A stretch of DNA of 64,000 bases from Flavihumibacter rivuli (GCF_018595685.2 NZ_CP092334.1:2012001-2076000); one strand, 5' to 3'. Positions 8,418 to 18,073 are shown, numbered from the stretch's first letter. A program made the numbers and translations. Notes: a model not told the origin generated them from the letters alone.

Positions 8418-9734
8418 ATGCTTGCATATCCCATCAGGATCGCATTGATTGCTGCCCTAGGAGGCTTCTTGTTCGGATTTGAAACAGCAGTGATATCGGG
8501 CGCTGAAAAGACCATCCAGCAACTCTGGCAACTTTCGCCCTTCTGGCAAGGCTTTACAGTAGCTTCCAGCCTGATCGGCACCGTTCTGGGCTCTATCATT
8601 GCGGGTTATCCCGCACAAAGGTTCGGCCGCAAAAAAGTACTCATGATCATCGCCGTTATGTACCTTTTATCTGCTATCGGTTGTGCATTATCGTCAGTAT
8701 GGCTGCTCTTCATCCTCTTCCGTTTTATCGGGGGTGTGGCTGTAGGTGCGTCTTCAGTAGTTGGACCTATGTATATATCCGAGATCTCCCCTGCCCGGCT
8801 AAGGGGAAGACTGGCCGGTTCCTTCCAGCTGAATATTGTAGCCGGAATCTTCATCGCCTATCTCACCAATTTCCTTTTCGTTGACCTTGGCGAAGATTCC
8901 TGGCGTTGGATGCTCGGGATCATGATCGTGCCGGCCGCGCTGTTCGCTATCCTGGTCAAGACCATCCCCGAAAGCCCCCGCTGGCTCGCCCTTCAGCATC
9001 GTGATGCGGAAGCCGCACCCATCATGGAAAGGCTGGGAGAAGCCGACCCGGCAAAAGCCATGCAGGAGATCAGGGAATCGGTGAGCGATAAAAAAGAAAC
9101 CCTATTCCAACCCAAGTATTACAAGCCCATCTTTTATGCCGTGCTACTGGCCATGTTCAACCAGCTATCCGGTATCAATGCCATCATCTATTTTGCACCC
9201 AGGATATTTGAGATGGCCGGCTTCGATAAGGCAGAAGCCTACCTGCAGCCCGTATATATTGGCGCAGCCAACCTGGCCTTCACCTTACTGGCCATGACCA
9301 TGATCGACAAATTCGGCAGGAAGACCCTCCTGATCATCGGCTCCATCGGCATGATCCTCTTCCTCTACCTGACCGCCCTGGCCTTCAATGACCCGGCCAA
9401 TTCGGGAAAGAATGTATTGTTCTACCTCATAGGCTATATCGCCTTCTTTGCCTTCTCGCAGGGCGCTGTTATCTGGGTATTCATTTCCGAGATCTTCCCC
9501 AATGCCGTCCGCTCACAGGGTGGCTCCCTGGGCAGTTTCACCCATTGGATCATGGCAGCGATCATTTCCTGGACCTTCCCGGTGATCGTGGAAGGAAGCC
9601 CGCAGGGCGGATATTACTCCTTCCTTTTCTATGCGGCCATGATGCTGCTGCACCTGCTCTTTGTATGGCGCGTGATGCCGGAAACCAAGGGCCGTTCGCT
9701 CGAAGAGATCCAGCATGAACTGGGTATCAAGTAG
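8418..9734 (+). CDS. sugar porter (MFS family) transporter
   Basis: About 438 residues with twelve predicted helices. Sugar porter signatures are visible: GFLFGFETAVISGAE at the start, RFGRKKVLM after helix 2, PESPRWL in the central loop, QLSGINAIIYFAP in helix 7 and PETKGRSLEEIQ at the C-terminus. These are typical of XylE/GLUT-like proton:sugar symporters in the inner membrane. An open frame extends upstream to 8283, but the basic 45-residue extension is not like the family; the ATG at 8418 places helix 1 at the start and is preferred. The ROK kinase gene diverges from it, so the two likely share control and handle the same sugar. Ends just before a strong terminator. Confidence 0.92.
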   Translation: MLAYPIRIALIAALGGFLFGFETAVISGAEKTIQQLWQLSPFWQGFTVASSLIGTVLGSIIAGYPAQRFGRKKVLMIIAVMYLLSAIGCALSSVWLLFILFRFIGGVAVGASSVVGPMYISEISPARLRGRLAGSFQLNIVAGIFIAYLTNFLFVDLGEDSWRWMLGIMIVPAALFAILVKTIPESPRWLALQHRDAEAAPIMERLGEADPAKAMQEIRESVSDKKETLFQPKYYKPIFYAVLLAMFNQLSGINAIIYFAPRIFEMAGFDKAEAYLQPVYIGAANLAFTLLAMTMIDKFGRKTLLIIGSIGMILFLYLTALAFNDPANSGKNVLFYLIGYIAFFAFSQGAVIWVFISEIFPNAVRSQGGSLGSFTHWIMAAIISWTFPVIVEGSPQGGYYSFLFYAAMMLLHLLFVWRVMPETKGRSLEEIQHELGIK

Positions 9735-9764
9735 TGATCAAAAAAATACGCTTCTACCATCTGT

Positions 9765-9803
9765 AATCAAACAGCCGGTGGCCAATGCACCGGCTGTTTG
9801 ATT
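9765..9803. terminator. long bidirectional terminator
   Basis: A perfect 16-bp stem (AATCAAACAGCCGGTG and its complement) around a 7-base loop, placed between the convergent sugar porter and YgiD-like genes. It can end transcription from both sides. Confidence 0.85.
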
Positions 9804-9825
9804 ACCAACAGGGTAATACAGCTAT

Positions 9826-10659
9826 TTATCCGATCCTCACAGAGGTCATGGTCAATGAGCCTCCTACCAGGTGATCATTGAAAAAACTGATCGCATCTTT
9901 CGGCGTTTGCAAACCAAGCGTATAAAGGAGCGGATAATAATGATCAGGTGTTGGTATCGACAATAAGGCCGGGGCGCCCATTTGCTGGTAATGGATCAAT
10001 TCCTGGTGGCGACCGGAAAGGATATTATCCTTGAACACCTGGTTCATTTCAATGGCCCAGTCATACCCATAATTTGGTACATCCAGTTTATCCCAGGCCA
10101 CCATCCTGAGGTTGTGCACCATATTGCCACTTCCGATGACCAGCACACCGCGCCTGCGGAGTTCCATCAATTCCTTCGCCAGTGCATAATGATAGGCAGC
10201 GGGCTTCCCATAATCTATACTGAATTGAAGGACCGGTATCCGGGCACCAGGATACATATGCCGCACCACTGTCCATGCACCATGGTCCAGGCCCCAGTCA
10301 TGGTCAAGTCCAACCTGGGTAGAGCTTACCAGCTTTGCTGTTTCAGCCGCCAACCTGGGATCACCGGGTGCAGGGTATTGCACCTGGTACAAGGCCTCCG
10401 GGAATCCACCGAAATCATGAATGGTTCTTGGTGTATCCATGGCTGTTATGAAGGTGCCGTTCGTGAGCCAATGCGCAGAGATCACCAATACCGCCTTAGG
10501 CTCGGGAATGGAGCCAGCCATCTCCTTCCAGCCCCTGCTGAAATCATTATCCTCAATACCATTCATGGGGGAACCATGGCCGATAAAGAGCACCGGCATC
10601 AAGCGATCCTGCTCCTGGAAAGTATCCGTTAACTGTTTTAGTTCCGATAATGTAGCCAT
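9826..10659 (-). CDS. ygiD: LigB/DODA-type extradiol dioxygenase (YgiD-like)
   Basis: 277 residues, close in length to Escherichia coli YgiD, a zinc-dependent 4,5-DOPA extradiol dioxygenase. The metal-site histidines are visible: H28 in FIGHGSPMN, H63 in VISAHWL, the block HDWGLDHGAW near 120, and TPDHYYPLLY near 235. SGNMVHNL and the C-terminal SVRIG also match the family. An in-frame Met at residue 21 just before the conserved block is an alternative start. It converges with the sugar porter across a terminator. A perfect 16-bp palindrome lies about 85 bp upstream of its start. Physiological substrate unknown; YgiD homologues are often annotated only as class III aromatic ring-opening dioxygenases. 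Confidence 0.92.
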   Translation of the reverse strand: MATLSELKQLTDTFQEQDRLMPVLFIGHGSPMNGIEDNDFSRGWKEMAGSIPEPKAVLVISAHWLTNGTFITAMDTPRTIHDFGGFPEALYQVQYPAPGDPRLAAETAKLVSSTQVGLDHDWGLDHGAWTVVRHMYPGARIPVLQFSIDYGKPAAYHYALAKELMELRRRGVLVIGSGNMVHNLRMVAWDKLDVPNYGYDWAIEMNQVFKDNILSGRHQELIHYQQMGAPALLSIPTPDHYYPLLYTLGLQTPKDAISFFNDHLVGGSLTMTSVRIG

Positions 10660-10743
10660 AACCTTAACACCCGATATTTATTGGTTAATCAATTTGTCCC
10701 TGTCGACCAACAAGGCAAGGCAATTTAGCATTTTCCGACAAAT

Positions 10744-10759
10744 ATTTGTATATACAAAT
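10744..10759. promoter_or_regulatory. candidate operator, 16-bp palindrome
   Basis: ATTTGTATATACAAAT is a perfect inverted repeat in the divergent space between the YgiD-like gene (start 10659) and the methyltransferase gene (start 10825). Its size and position fit the site of a dimeric repressor, but no regulator gene lies next to it, so the binding protein is unknown. Confidence 0.4.
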
Positions 10760-10824
10760 GTTAAGGTCTGCAGTTGGAACGGGTTAACTCCCCAATAAAG
10801 CGCAACTTTGCCCCCATTCCACTC

Positions 10825-11460
10825 ATGGCCATTCCCTCCCATCTCCAACATATCGAGCTCGAACAAGGATCGATCGACCTTATGGTGCCGGATACCGGGG
10901 CCATCCGTGAGCTTTACAGGTTGCAGAAAGAAAAAGATGCCACCACCCCATTCCCTTATTGGTCCAAACTCTGGCCTTCAGCCATTGCCATCAGCAATTT
11001 CATCAACAGGAACCAGGAACTGGTACAGGACAGGGAAGTACTTGAACTGGCAGCCGGACTGGGCCTTCCTTCCCTGGTTGCAGCCAGGACGGCCAACAGG
11101 GTCACCTGTTCCGATTACCTGCCGGAAGCGGTGCAGGTGATACAAGAAAGCATTGATCACCATGCAACCTGTAATATAGAGGTAAGGGTACTGGATTGGA
11201 ACGACCTGCCTTCATCCCTTCAACCCGACGTACTCCTGCTAAGCGATATCAATTATGAACCGGAACAATTCCGGCAGCTCTTTATCGTACTCAAACGCTT
11301 CATCGAAAAGGGCACCATCATACTACTTACTACACCACAGCGTTTGATGGCCAAACCATTTATTGAACAACTCATGCCCTGGTGCCGAATGCAGGAAGAA
11401 TGCCTGGTGCAATTGCCCACAGAAACAGTAGCCATTTCCCTTTTCCTGTTGAAAAAGTAA
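10825..11460 (+). CDS. class I SAM-dependent methyltransferase, lysine-methyltransferase-like
   Basis: About 211 residues from the ATG at 10825; an in-frame ATG at 10774 would add 17 residues unlike the family and is not preferred. The SAM-binding motif I reads LELAAGLGLPSLVAA, followed by an acidic motif II region (TCSDYLPEAV) and VLDWNDLP. The post-motif LLSDINYEP resembles the D-x-x-Y motif of the METTL/MTF16 protein-lysine methyltransferases, and SKLWPSAIAISNFI upstream is also typical of that group. It is therefore likely a cytoplasmic protein or small-molecule methyltransferase. Target cannot be told. Divergent from the YgiD-like gene. Confidence 0.85.
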   Translation: MAIPSHLQHIELEQGSIDLMVPDTGAIRELYRLQKEKDATTPFPYWSKLWPSAIAISNFINRNQELVQDREVLELAAGLGLPSLVAARTANRVTCSDYLPEAVQVIQESIDHHATCNIEVRVLDWNDLPSSLQPDVLLLSDINYEPEQFRQLFIVLKRFIEKGTIILLTTPQRLMAKPFIEQLMPWCRMQEECLVQLPTETVAISLFLLKK

Positions 11461-11579
11461 GGTCCGCCTAACCATCAGTCATTGTTTCCCTTCAGTTAAA
11501 CCCTGCTTTAACACAGCTCATCCATTAAGTTCTTTTGAATATGTCAGCTTCATAAGAACTTGCTTCCATAAACCTTACT

Positions 11580-13613
11580 ATGAGATATTTGCTGTCCTTA
11601 ATGGCTATTGCAAGCATTGGCCTTCATGGCTATGCGCAAAATAAAGTCCCGAAAACCCAGTTGCCGACCGGCATGAGCATGGAAGACCTGCAAAAGATGG
11701 CCACCATGTCGCCGCAGGAGCTCGAAGCCTATAAGACTAAGATGTTGAAACAAGCCGAAGCCAATGCCCGTCAGCTGGCCAAGGCAGGCAATATTAAACT
11801 GGATGAAACGGTATTGCCGACCACTTCCTTCTATTTCCCGGTGAAGGATATGAAGCGGCTGGCTACTTTACCGGCCGCCCCGCCCACACTGAACACCCTC
11901 ATGGGGCAGTTGACCAAACAGGAAGCAGCCTTGAAACAAGCCCTTCCAACTTCCGCTGTACAAAAGGTGGAATCCATTGCAGCCGGCAAATCTGCGCTTG
12001 ACCTCCGCAATGCAGCCATAGGCGGCTGGTACAGGGATAATCCCGAAGCCGCCATGCTACTTTCCATGAAAGCCGTGCAGAAATCGCCGGAGGATATCTT
12101 GGGCTGGAACAACCTGGCAGCGCTAATGAATATGACCGGGCTGGAACACCAGGCAGTTCCCATACTGCTATACGGCCTTAACAAATACCCGAACAGCAGT
12201 ATCCTGCTCAATAACATGGGGCAATCCTATTTGGGCATGGGTGATGTAAATAAGGCTACACAATATTTCAAAAAATGCCTGACCATTGATGACCTGCATC
12301 CCGAAGCCAACCATTCCATGGCCCTGATCAGCCTGCAGGCAAAGGATATGGAAGCTGCCATGCGACATTTTGAGAAAGAACTGACCATAGCACAGAGAAG
12401 GTCTAGCCTTGCACTACTGGCCAAACATGAGAACAGGGAAAAACTCAACCTAACGGCATTACGAAACCGAAAAATGCAACTGGATGGCACCAACCGGAAG
12501 GATTTCTTTGAGGAAATCGCCCTGGGTAAGTTTAAGCTACCCGACCTACCTAAGAATTCGGAACAAGCCCAGGGGTTTATGAAAGCTAACAAGGGATTTA
12601 TGGAATCCCTTCAAAACGAATTCCTTTTTTGGTCCAATGCCGGCATTGCTACCCCGCAACAATTGTCGGCGGAAGGCAAACGCTATCCTGGCATCTATGC
12701 CGACCTGGTGGATGAACTGATCAGGGAACTGGGCGACCAATATGCGCCCATTCTTGCATTGTTTGGGGAAGATGATGTGTCGCACCTGGATGCCATGACC
12801 CGCCAGTACTATAAGACGCTATCGGAGAGGGAATGTCCACCCCCGCCCTCGGTAGCAGGTGGCGGTGCTGCTGTTATGGAAGCCCACCAACGCAAATGCT
12901 GTGACATCAAGAAACCGATAATCGACCAATATGTGGCCGACTACAATGCTTTTGTAACCAACAGGATCCAGATCGTCCTGCCAAGATGGAAGGTATTCCT
13001 GAATACTTTGATCAACTACGCCCAACTTGATCCCAGCATTGGCAACCAGCGACTGGTCTGTTCCTTTGTTTCGCAATATTTCACCTTCCTCATCCAATGC
13101 ATGCAGGCCGCTAAACTGGATGCGCCTCCTATGGAATGCCATACCACCATGACCACCGAGGAGGCCGATGCGATCCTGGCAGCCAACCATGATTTTAAGC
13201 TGGATTGTCCCGATTGGCTGGAGTTTGAGGTTTCGCTGAAACTGGCAAAGCTGAAAGTGAATTGTGAGTCCTATAATATTGAAGCGGATGTTTATGGGAT
13301 CATCAATGTGGGTGCAGAAAAACAATTTAAATCAGGGACATCTACACTCTATGTAGGCGCGGGGATAGATGGAAGTTTCAAGGAAGTGGCCGAAGGGGAA
13401 ATCACCCAACAGTTCTATATCGTATTTGACCACAATAACCAGTTCTCGGATGTGGGAATGAGGGGTACGGCCAATGGTGAGCTGGCAGGAGGCATGATCG
13501 GTGCCGAGTTTGGCTATGATTTTTCCATGAGCAGTGGCTTCAATGCCCAGGGTAAAACCAACAGCGCCTGGGTGGAGAATTACACCAAGGCGCTGGGCTA
13601 TGTTACTAAGTGA
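11580..13613 (+). CDS. secreted tetratricopeptide-repeat protein
   Basis: 677 residues with a signal peptide (MRYLLSLMAIASIGLHGYAQ). A coiled, Lys/Ala-rich stretch follows; the TPR region is at about 165-280 (DILGWNNLAALMNMTGLEHQA, SSILLNNMGQSYLGMGDVNKA, HPEANHSMALISLQAKDMEAA). A middle helical part contains a Pro/Cys-rich loop (about 418-440, with ECPPPP and KCCD). The last 130 residues are Gly-rich and strand-like (LYVGAGIDGSF, GGMIGAEFGYDFSM), possibly an outer-surface domain. It is convergent with a NIPSNAP gene. No enzymatic motif was found; a periplasmic scaffold role is only inference. Similar uncharacterised TPR proteins are common in Chitinophagaceae. Confidence 0.75.
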   Translation: MRYLLSLMAIASIGLHGYAQNKVPKTQLPTGMSMEDLQKMATMSPQELEAYKTKMLKQAEANARQLAKAGNIKLDETVLPTTSFYFPVKDMKRLATLPAAPPTLNTLMGQLTKQEAALKQALPTSAVQKVESIAAGKSALDLRNAAIGGWYRDNPEAAMLLSMKAVQKSPEDILGWNNLAALMNMTGLEHQAVPILLYGLNKYPNSSILLNNMGQSYLGMGDVNKATQYFKKCLTIDDLHPEANHSMALISLQAKDMEAAMRHFEKELTIAQRRSSLALLAKHENREKLNLTALRNRKMQLDGTNRKDFFEEIALGKFKLPDLPKNSEQAQGFMKANKGFMESLQNEFLFWSNAGIATPQQLSAEGKRYPGIYADLVDELIRELGDQYAPILALFGEDDVSHLDAMTRQYYKTLSERECPPPPSVAGGGAAVMEAHQRKCCDIKKPIIDQYVADYNAFVTNRIQIVLPRWKVFLNTLINYAQLDPSIGNQRLVCSFVSQYFTFLIQCMQAAKLDAPPMECHTTMTTEEADAILAANHDFKLDCPDWLEFEVSLKLAKLKVNCESYNIEADVYGIINVGAEKQFKSGTSTLYVGAGIDGSFKEVAEGEITQQFYIVFDHNNQFSDVGMRGTANGELAGGMIGAEFGYDFSMSSGFNAQGKTNSAWVENYTKALGYVTK

Positions 13614-13641
13614 TCAGTTGATCCGGGAAAACGATCGCTGG

Positions 13642-14427
13642 TCAATAATCTGAGTAAGCAGTGGCGTGCATGAGTACCTGCACATTCTTATTCATGTTTT
13701 CCTTGTAATAGGGATCAGCGATCAGCTTTTTCCATTCCGGGGCCTCACCAAAGGACTTCCAGTGTGCCTCACGGTCTGCCATATCCGAAAAGCTGGTCAT
13801 GTACATCAGGTTAGGCATAGTAGCGCCTGCGATCACTTCACCATAGAATACCGCGTTAAAGTTCAGGCGCTTGAAGAGTTCGATCTCACCTCCTTCATTG
13901 AACATATGAACCTTATTGCGGAAGCGTTTCTCTGAAGGTGATTCATAACTGCGCAGTTCGTACACCTGTTTGGTCTTGTCGCCGCTGAGGCCGGAAGGGG
14001 TGAGTTGCTGTGCCAGCCTGAATGGTTTCAACAAGATATTCTCGATCCGGCCATATGCAGGATCCCTGAAACCGGTATTGATATAGGCATCGGCTGCCGC
14101 AGTATATACAGCATCCTTCCCCACCAGGTTATCCCACTCGCCGGCCTGGCTGATGTTTGCAAGTGGAAGCAACACATAGATCCGCTTATCAGCAGCGGTA
14201 TCATTGGCAATGGGTTTGAACACACCAACCTTTGCAAATCCTTTTCGGTGCAATGCGGGAAGCAGCGCATCCTTCAGGTAACTATCCAGTCGCGCCTCCT
14301 GGTCGGAATTCGCAAAATGGTATACCGTCAACTGGAAGATGGTGACAGGCTTTCCTTTTTGCGCGGAAGCCTGGAAGAAAAGGGCGAGCATAAACAGGCC
14401 CAAACAGTTAGCCATAACCTTTTTCAT
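13642..14427 (-). CDS. NIPSNAP-family secreted protein
   Basis: 261 residues with a signal peptide ending at FQASAQ. Two ferredoxin-like alpha/beta modules follow: one at about 28-130 (IFQLTVYHFANSDQEARLDSYL) and one at about 150-261 (VYELRSYESPSEKRFRNKVHMFNEGGEIELFKRLNF, ending in HATAYSDY). The YELRSY start and the pattern of a dimeric alpha-beta barrel are typical of NIPSNAP proteins. The biochemical role is not known for bacterial members. The stop is close to that of the TPR gene (convergent), and a sialate O-acetylesterase gene ends 7 bp upstream on the same strand, so they are probably cotranscribed. Confidence 0.88.
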   Translation of the reverse strand: MKKVMANCLGLFMLALFFQASAQKGKPVTIFQLTVYHFANSDQEARLDSYLKDALLPALHRKGFAKVGVFKPIANDTAADKRIYVLLPLANISQAGEWDNLVGKDAVYTAAADAYINTGFRDPAYGRIENILLKPFRLAQQLTPSGLSGDKTKQVYELRSYESPSEKRFRNKVHMFNEGGEIELFKRLNFNAVFYGEVIAGATMPNLMYMTSFSDMADREAHWKSFGEAPEWKKLIADPYYKENMNKNVQVLMHATAYSDY

Positions 14428-14434
14428 CTTTCTC

Positions 14435-15844
14435 TTATTTTACGGGTGATTGATCTACTTCAAAATTATCGGTACGGAAGGGAGTTAAGGGCAAGCCTTC
14501 TTTTGTAGCAATATTACCAATCAGGGTATTGCTGAAACCGTACCTAACCTGTTCAGGGTCCTTTACCTGCTTGCTCCAAACCAGGATCCGGTCTTTGTCC
14601 AGTTTGGCTTCTGCGGCGTACCATTGCCGGTCGGGTCCGCAGATGTAGAATCCTTCCGCTTTCCTGCCATTGATCACTAGCCCCGAACCGATATGCGAAA
14701 AACTGATCGCCAGTTTATCTTTCTCCCTGACCATATTGGCGAACTCCGGACTTTGGTAATGAATACCTGTTTGTCCATAGGTTTCAGCCAATGCCCAATT
14801 GGCAAGTCTTTTCCCAACCGGCGCCTTCTTACCGGGATGGATATCCGAAACCGTATCTACCAGGTCTGTGATGACCACCATACCCGTTTTGGGATGCTGC
14901 ATGGCCCTGGTCTGGGCTTCCCTCAACAGGGCGCCTACATTATGGTTTTCATAGGCAAAAGGTGCAATTTGTACATAATAGAACGGAAATTCATTATTGA
15001 ATGCCTTGCGCCAGGCATCGACCATGCGGGTGAAGAGCCGGGTATAGGTAGAACTGGTACTTACATTACTTTCTCCCTGGTACCAGATAGCACCTGCAAT
15101 TCTGAAATTGGCCAGGGGGGCGATCATGCCATTGAATGCCTGGGCAGTTGCGCTGGGCCACCAGGCAAAGGTTGGCAGTTGGGCCGCCGCCGCCTTTAGT
15201 TGAGGATCACCTTCCACGACCTCCCCCGGAGTCCATGTTTCTGCAGGAGTACCACCCCAACTGGCGTTGATGAGCCCAATGGGAACATGGAGGTTTTGCT
15301 GCAGGTTCTTGCCAAAAAAATATCCAACAGAGCTGAATGATTTGATGGTATTGGAATCGCATACCGCCCAGGATGCTTTCAGGTCGTCCTGGGGATGATA
15401 AGACGCGGTACGGGGCACATGGAAAAAGCGGATGTTCCGGTTAAAAGCAGTGGCAAACTCTGGCTGGATATCGGAAGTACCATTGTAATAGCTCCACTCC
15501 ATATTCGATTGTCCGGAGCAGACCCATACCTCCCCTATCATGACATCTTCCAATACGATCGTATTGCGACTGGTAATGGTGATGGTATAGGGACCCCCTG
15601 CAGCCGGTGTCTTTACCTTTAGCCTCCAGGTAGCCATATTGGTGCTTATTGTTGAGTCTTTTCGGTTGTCCCAGCCCGTGGTGACATAAACCTTTTCCCC
15701 TGATCCGGACCAACCCCAGAGGGTTACGGAATCCTTTTGCTGGAGGACCATCCCTGAACTGAGGATGGCGGGAAGACGGAGTTGGCTCCAGGCGCTGCCT
15801 GTCACTAAAAGCGAGCAGAACAGGACAATGGCAAATCGTTTCAT
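14435..15844 (-). CDS. sialate O-acetylesterase-like SGNH esterase
   Basis: 469 residues with a signal peptide (SLLVTGSAWSQ). The N-terminal beta domain contains GMVLQQKDSVTLWGWSGSGEKV, then the SGNH core: VCSGQSNMEW with the nucleophile Ser at 113, INASWGGTPAETW, WYQGESN near 258 and a C-terminal SDIHPGKK block containing the catalytic Asp/His. This is the standard layout of sialate O-acetylesterases (SASA domain), which remove acetyl groups from sialic acid or from acetylated plant polysaccharides. Exported to periplasm or cell surface. Next to other sugar-related genes; true substrate more likely a plant or microbial glycan than sialic acid, but that is inference. Confidence 0.93.
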   Translation of the reverse strand: MKRFAIVLFCSLLVTGSAWSQLRLPAILSSGMVLQQKDSVTLWGWSGSGEKVYVTTGWDNRKDSTISTNMATWRLKVKTPAAGGPYTITITSRNTIVLEDVMIGEVWVCSGQSNMEWSYYNGTSDIQPEFATAFNRNIRFFHVPRTASYHPQDDLKASWAVCDSNTIKSFSSVGYFFGKNLQQNLHVPIGLINASWGGTPAETWTPGEVVEGDPQLKAAAAQLPTFAWWPSATAQAFNGMIAPLANFRIAGAIWYQGESNVSTSSTYTRLFTRMVDAWRKAFNNEFPFYYVQIAPFAYENHNVGALLREAQTRAMQHPKTGMVVITDLVDTVSDIHPGKKAPVGKRLANWALAETYGQTGIHYQSPEFANMVREKDKLAISFSHIGSGLVINGRKAEGFYICGPDRQWYAAEAKLDKDRILVWSKQVKDPEQVRYGFSNTLIGNIATKEGLPLTPFRTDNFEVDQSPVK

Positions 15845-15908
15845 ACCCCTAATTTACCGCATTCAGCGGCAGCAAATGAAGCCGGGTAAAATCGGTCAAG
15901 AAGCAGCT

Positions 15909-15943
15909 AAAAAAGAAAGAAAGCCCCCAACCTTGTTGGGGGC
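15909..15943 (-). terminator. rho-independent terminator
   Basis: GCCCCCAAC, loop CTT, GTTGGGGGC. On the minus strand the stem is followed by a T-rich run, the arrangement for ending transcription of the small secreted-protein gene at 16013-16435. Confidence 0.85.
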
Positions 15944-16012
15944 CATATGGTATCACTACCCATTAAAAACTATCTGGCAGAGACCGGGTAGGAAATTCCA
16001 ATAAATGAACAA

Positions 16013-16435
16013 TTACATTTTAGAAACCAATACCTGGTTGATCACCTGGGTGCTTTCAGCAACCCTGAACACTTCTGTCTGGGTATTACTCTTTGAAACA
16101 ATAGATATCCTGATCTCCATGGTTTCATCATAATCGCGCTGGAACTGAAACTTCTTGGTGAAATTCTTTTCGTTGGTAGTGAACGAATACAGCAATTCAC
16201 CATTCTTATCGCGAAGGGTAATGTACAATTCTTCAGCGCTGGCATTCTCACCCTGGACCATCAAAACGGGATCGCTTTTGATCTTACCAACATACTTCAA
16301 TTCAACAGGGATCTTGCCATTCACCCTGGCGGTCTTATCATTGTTTGCAAGGGCAGGTACGGAACCAGCCATCAAAACCGCTGCAAGAGCAAGACCTGAA
16401 ATAAACTTTCCAAAAGACAATTTTCCTCTTTTCAT
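16013..16435 (-). CDS. small secreted protein of unknown function
   Basis: About 140 residues from the ATG at 16433-16435. That start gives a classic signal peptide (MKRGKLSFGKFISGLALAAV, cleavage near PALA-NN); the longer open frame to 16522 would bury it. The mature part is beta-rich (VELKYVGKIKSDPVLMVQ, ELYITLRDKNGELLYSF, MEIRISIVSKSN) and looks like a single small beta-sandwich. No known catalytic motif was seen. A monocistronic gene with its own terminator. Comparable small exported proteins are widespread in Chitinophagaceae; no function is assigned. Confidence 0.75.
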   Translation of the reverse strand: MKRGKLSFGKFISGLALAAVLMAGSVPALANNDKTARVNGKIPVELKYVGKIKSDPVLMVQGENASAEELYITLRDKNGELLYSFTTNEKNFTKKFQFQRDYDETMEIRISIVSKSNTQTEVFRVAESTQVINQVLVSKM

Positions 16436-16844
16436 ACAATAACATTTTAAGTTTAAAAAATCATGGGTCTGTTTCCCGGCGGCAATCGTGGAGACATATG
16501 GTGGGCAATCGGCTGGATGCAAAAGGCAGAGTAGAATGTGGGTTGCCTTTGGTTAATTCAGAACTGAATCTGGAGCAAAACTATACCGCGGGTTTTCCAC
16601 CTGCAAACCAAATTTTCATTCCCAAACTGATTGCAAAATCCATTTAGCTCCGCTGGAATCCTTTACTGACAAGGGCTTTAACAAAATTTTGCCATGATGC
16701 CCAAAGCCCAAAACAGCCCCTCCAACCAGCGGTAAAGCACTACCCCTTTTAGAGTGGATCATTGAATAATCACATGGATTTTTATCCTTCCTTTCGCAGG
16801 ACGAGCCCCTTTCCTACCTGCACCTGACCATCAAGACGGTAAAA
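16436..16844. other. divergent intergenic region
   Basis: About 409 bp between the secreted-protein gene and the oxidoreductase gene. It should hold the promoters of both. No convincing tRNA, hairpin or palindromic operator was found; small A/T-rich stretches only. Confidence 0.4.
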
Positions 16845-17996
16845 ATGAATAAATTCAGGATGCATAACTACCATCATATGTCCTCCAGGAGAAAATTCCT
16901 TACTAAACTAACTATGGCCGCCGCAGCTGCGCCACTGGCCGCCTGGCACCGCAGTTCACAGCAAGCCATACCTGTTCCACCAGTAGCCGATGGACCTACA
17001 TTAAGGGTTGCCTTAATGGGCCTGGGCAGCTATGCCAATAGGGTTGCCGAAGCCATGCAGCAATGCAAGCGGGCAAAGATCACGGGACTGATCAGCGGCA
17101 CGTCTTCCAAGCTGAAGGAGTGGGGCGAACGTTATGGGGTACCGGAAGGAAGCCGCTACAATTACAGCAATTTCGACCAGGTCAGGAACAACCCTGATAT
17201 AGATGCCATATATGTGATCACCCCCAATGCCCAGCACAAGGAGCAGGTGGTCAGGATAGCCAGGGCCGGTAAGCATGCCATCTGTGAAAAACCCATGGCC
17301 ATCAATGCCAGGGAAGGTGCGGAAATGGTGGCGGCCTGCAAGCAAGCGGGCGTTCAACTGCTGGTAGGCTATCGCATGCATTTCGAAGCCAATACCCTGG
17401 AGATCATCCGGATGCGAAATGCGGGTGAATTCGGCAAACCCCTGTTCTTCCAGGGGCTCAGCGGCTTCCGCATTGGCAATCCCAGCCAATGGCGACTGGA
17501 TCCCAAACTTTCCGGTGGCGGGGCCATGATGGATATTGGCATTTATTCGGTTAATGGTGCACGTTATATGGTAGGGGAAGAACCGGTATGGGTGACGGCA
17601 CAGGAAACAAAGACCGATCCCGTTCTCTTCCGCGAAGGCGTGGATGAAACGATCCAGTTCCAGCTGGGCTTTCCTTCGGGCGCTATAGCTTCCTGCCTGT
17701 CCACTTACCGCATGAATTACCTCGACCGATTCTTCCTGGACGGGGAAAATGGTTTCGCCGAATTATCACCCGCAACCGGCTATGGTCCCATCAAGGCCAG
17801 GACACATAAGGGCGAGCTGAACTTCCAGCATATCACGCACCAGACCACCCAAATGGATGAAATGGCCGCCATCCTCCTCGATGGTAAAAAGCCTATAGTG
17901 CCATTGGATGGAGAAGAAGGCTTGAAAGACCTGAAGATCATTGATGCGATCTATGAGGCAGTAAGAACGGGAAAGAAGGTATCGCTGAAACTATAA
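16845..17996 (+). CDS. Tat-exported GFO/IDH/MocA family oxidoreductase
   Basis: 383 residues. A twin-arginine signal, SSRRKFL with a hydrophobic Ala-rich stretch, precedes a Rossmann domain (VALMGLGSYANRVAEAM, about residue 55) and the EKP motif (AICEKPMAIN) that closes the cofactor site. The C-terminal alpha/beta domain (GGGAMMDIGIYSVNGARYM) is typical of glucose-fructose oxidoreductase-like enzymes. It probably acts on a sugar in the periplasm with tightly bound NADP, as known for GFOR. The ATG at 16845 has an A-rich leader; an ATG at 16878, just before SSRRKFL, is equally possible. No operon partner is evident. Confidence 0.88.
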   Translation: MNKFRMHNYHHMSSRRKFLTKLTMAAAAAPLAAWHRSSQQAIPVPPVADGPTLRVALMGLGSYANRVAEAMQQCKRAKITGLISGTSSKLKEWGERYGVPEGSRYNYSNFDQVRNNPDIDAIYVITPNAQHKEQVVRIARAGKHAICEKPMAINAREGAEMVAACKQAGVQLLVGYRMHFEANTLEIIRMRNAGEFGKPLFFQGLSGFRIGNPSQWRLDPKLSGGGAMMDIGIYSVNGARYMVGEEPVWVTAQETKTDPVLFREGVDETIQFQLGFPSGAIASCLSTYRMNYLDRFFLDGENGFAELSPATGYGPIKARTHKGELNFQHITHQTTQMDEMAAILLDGKKPIVPLDGEEGLKDLKIIDAIYEAVRTGKKVSLKL

Positions 17997-18073
17997 AGGT
18001 TGTTATAGACTACCGCTTCACTAACATGCGAATAGTAGTGTACCCCAGAATAGAAGAAATTTTTGCAAGCATA

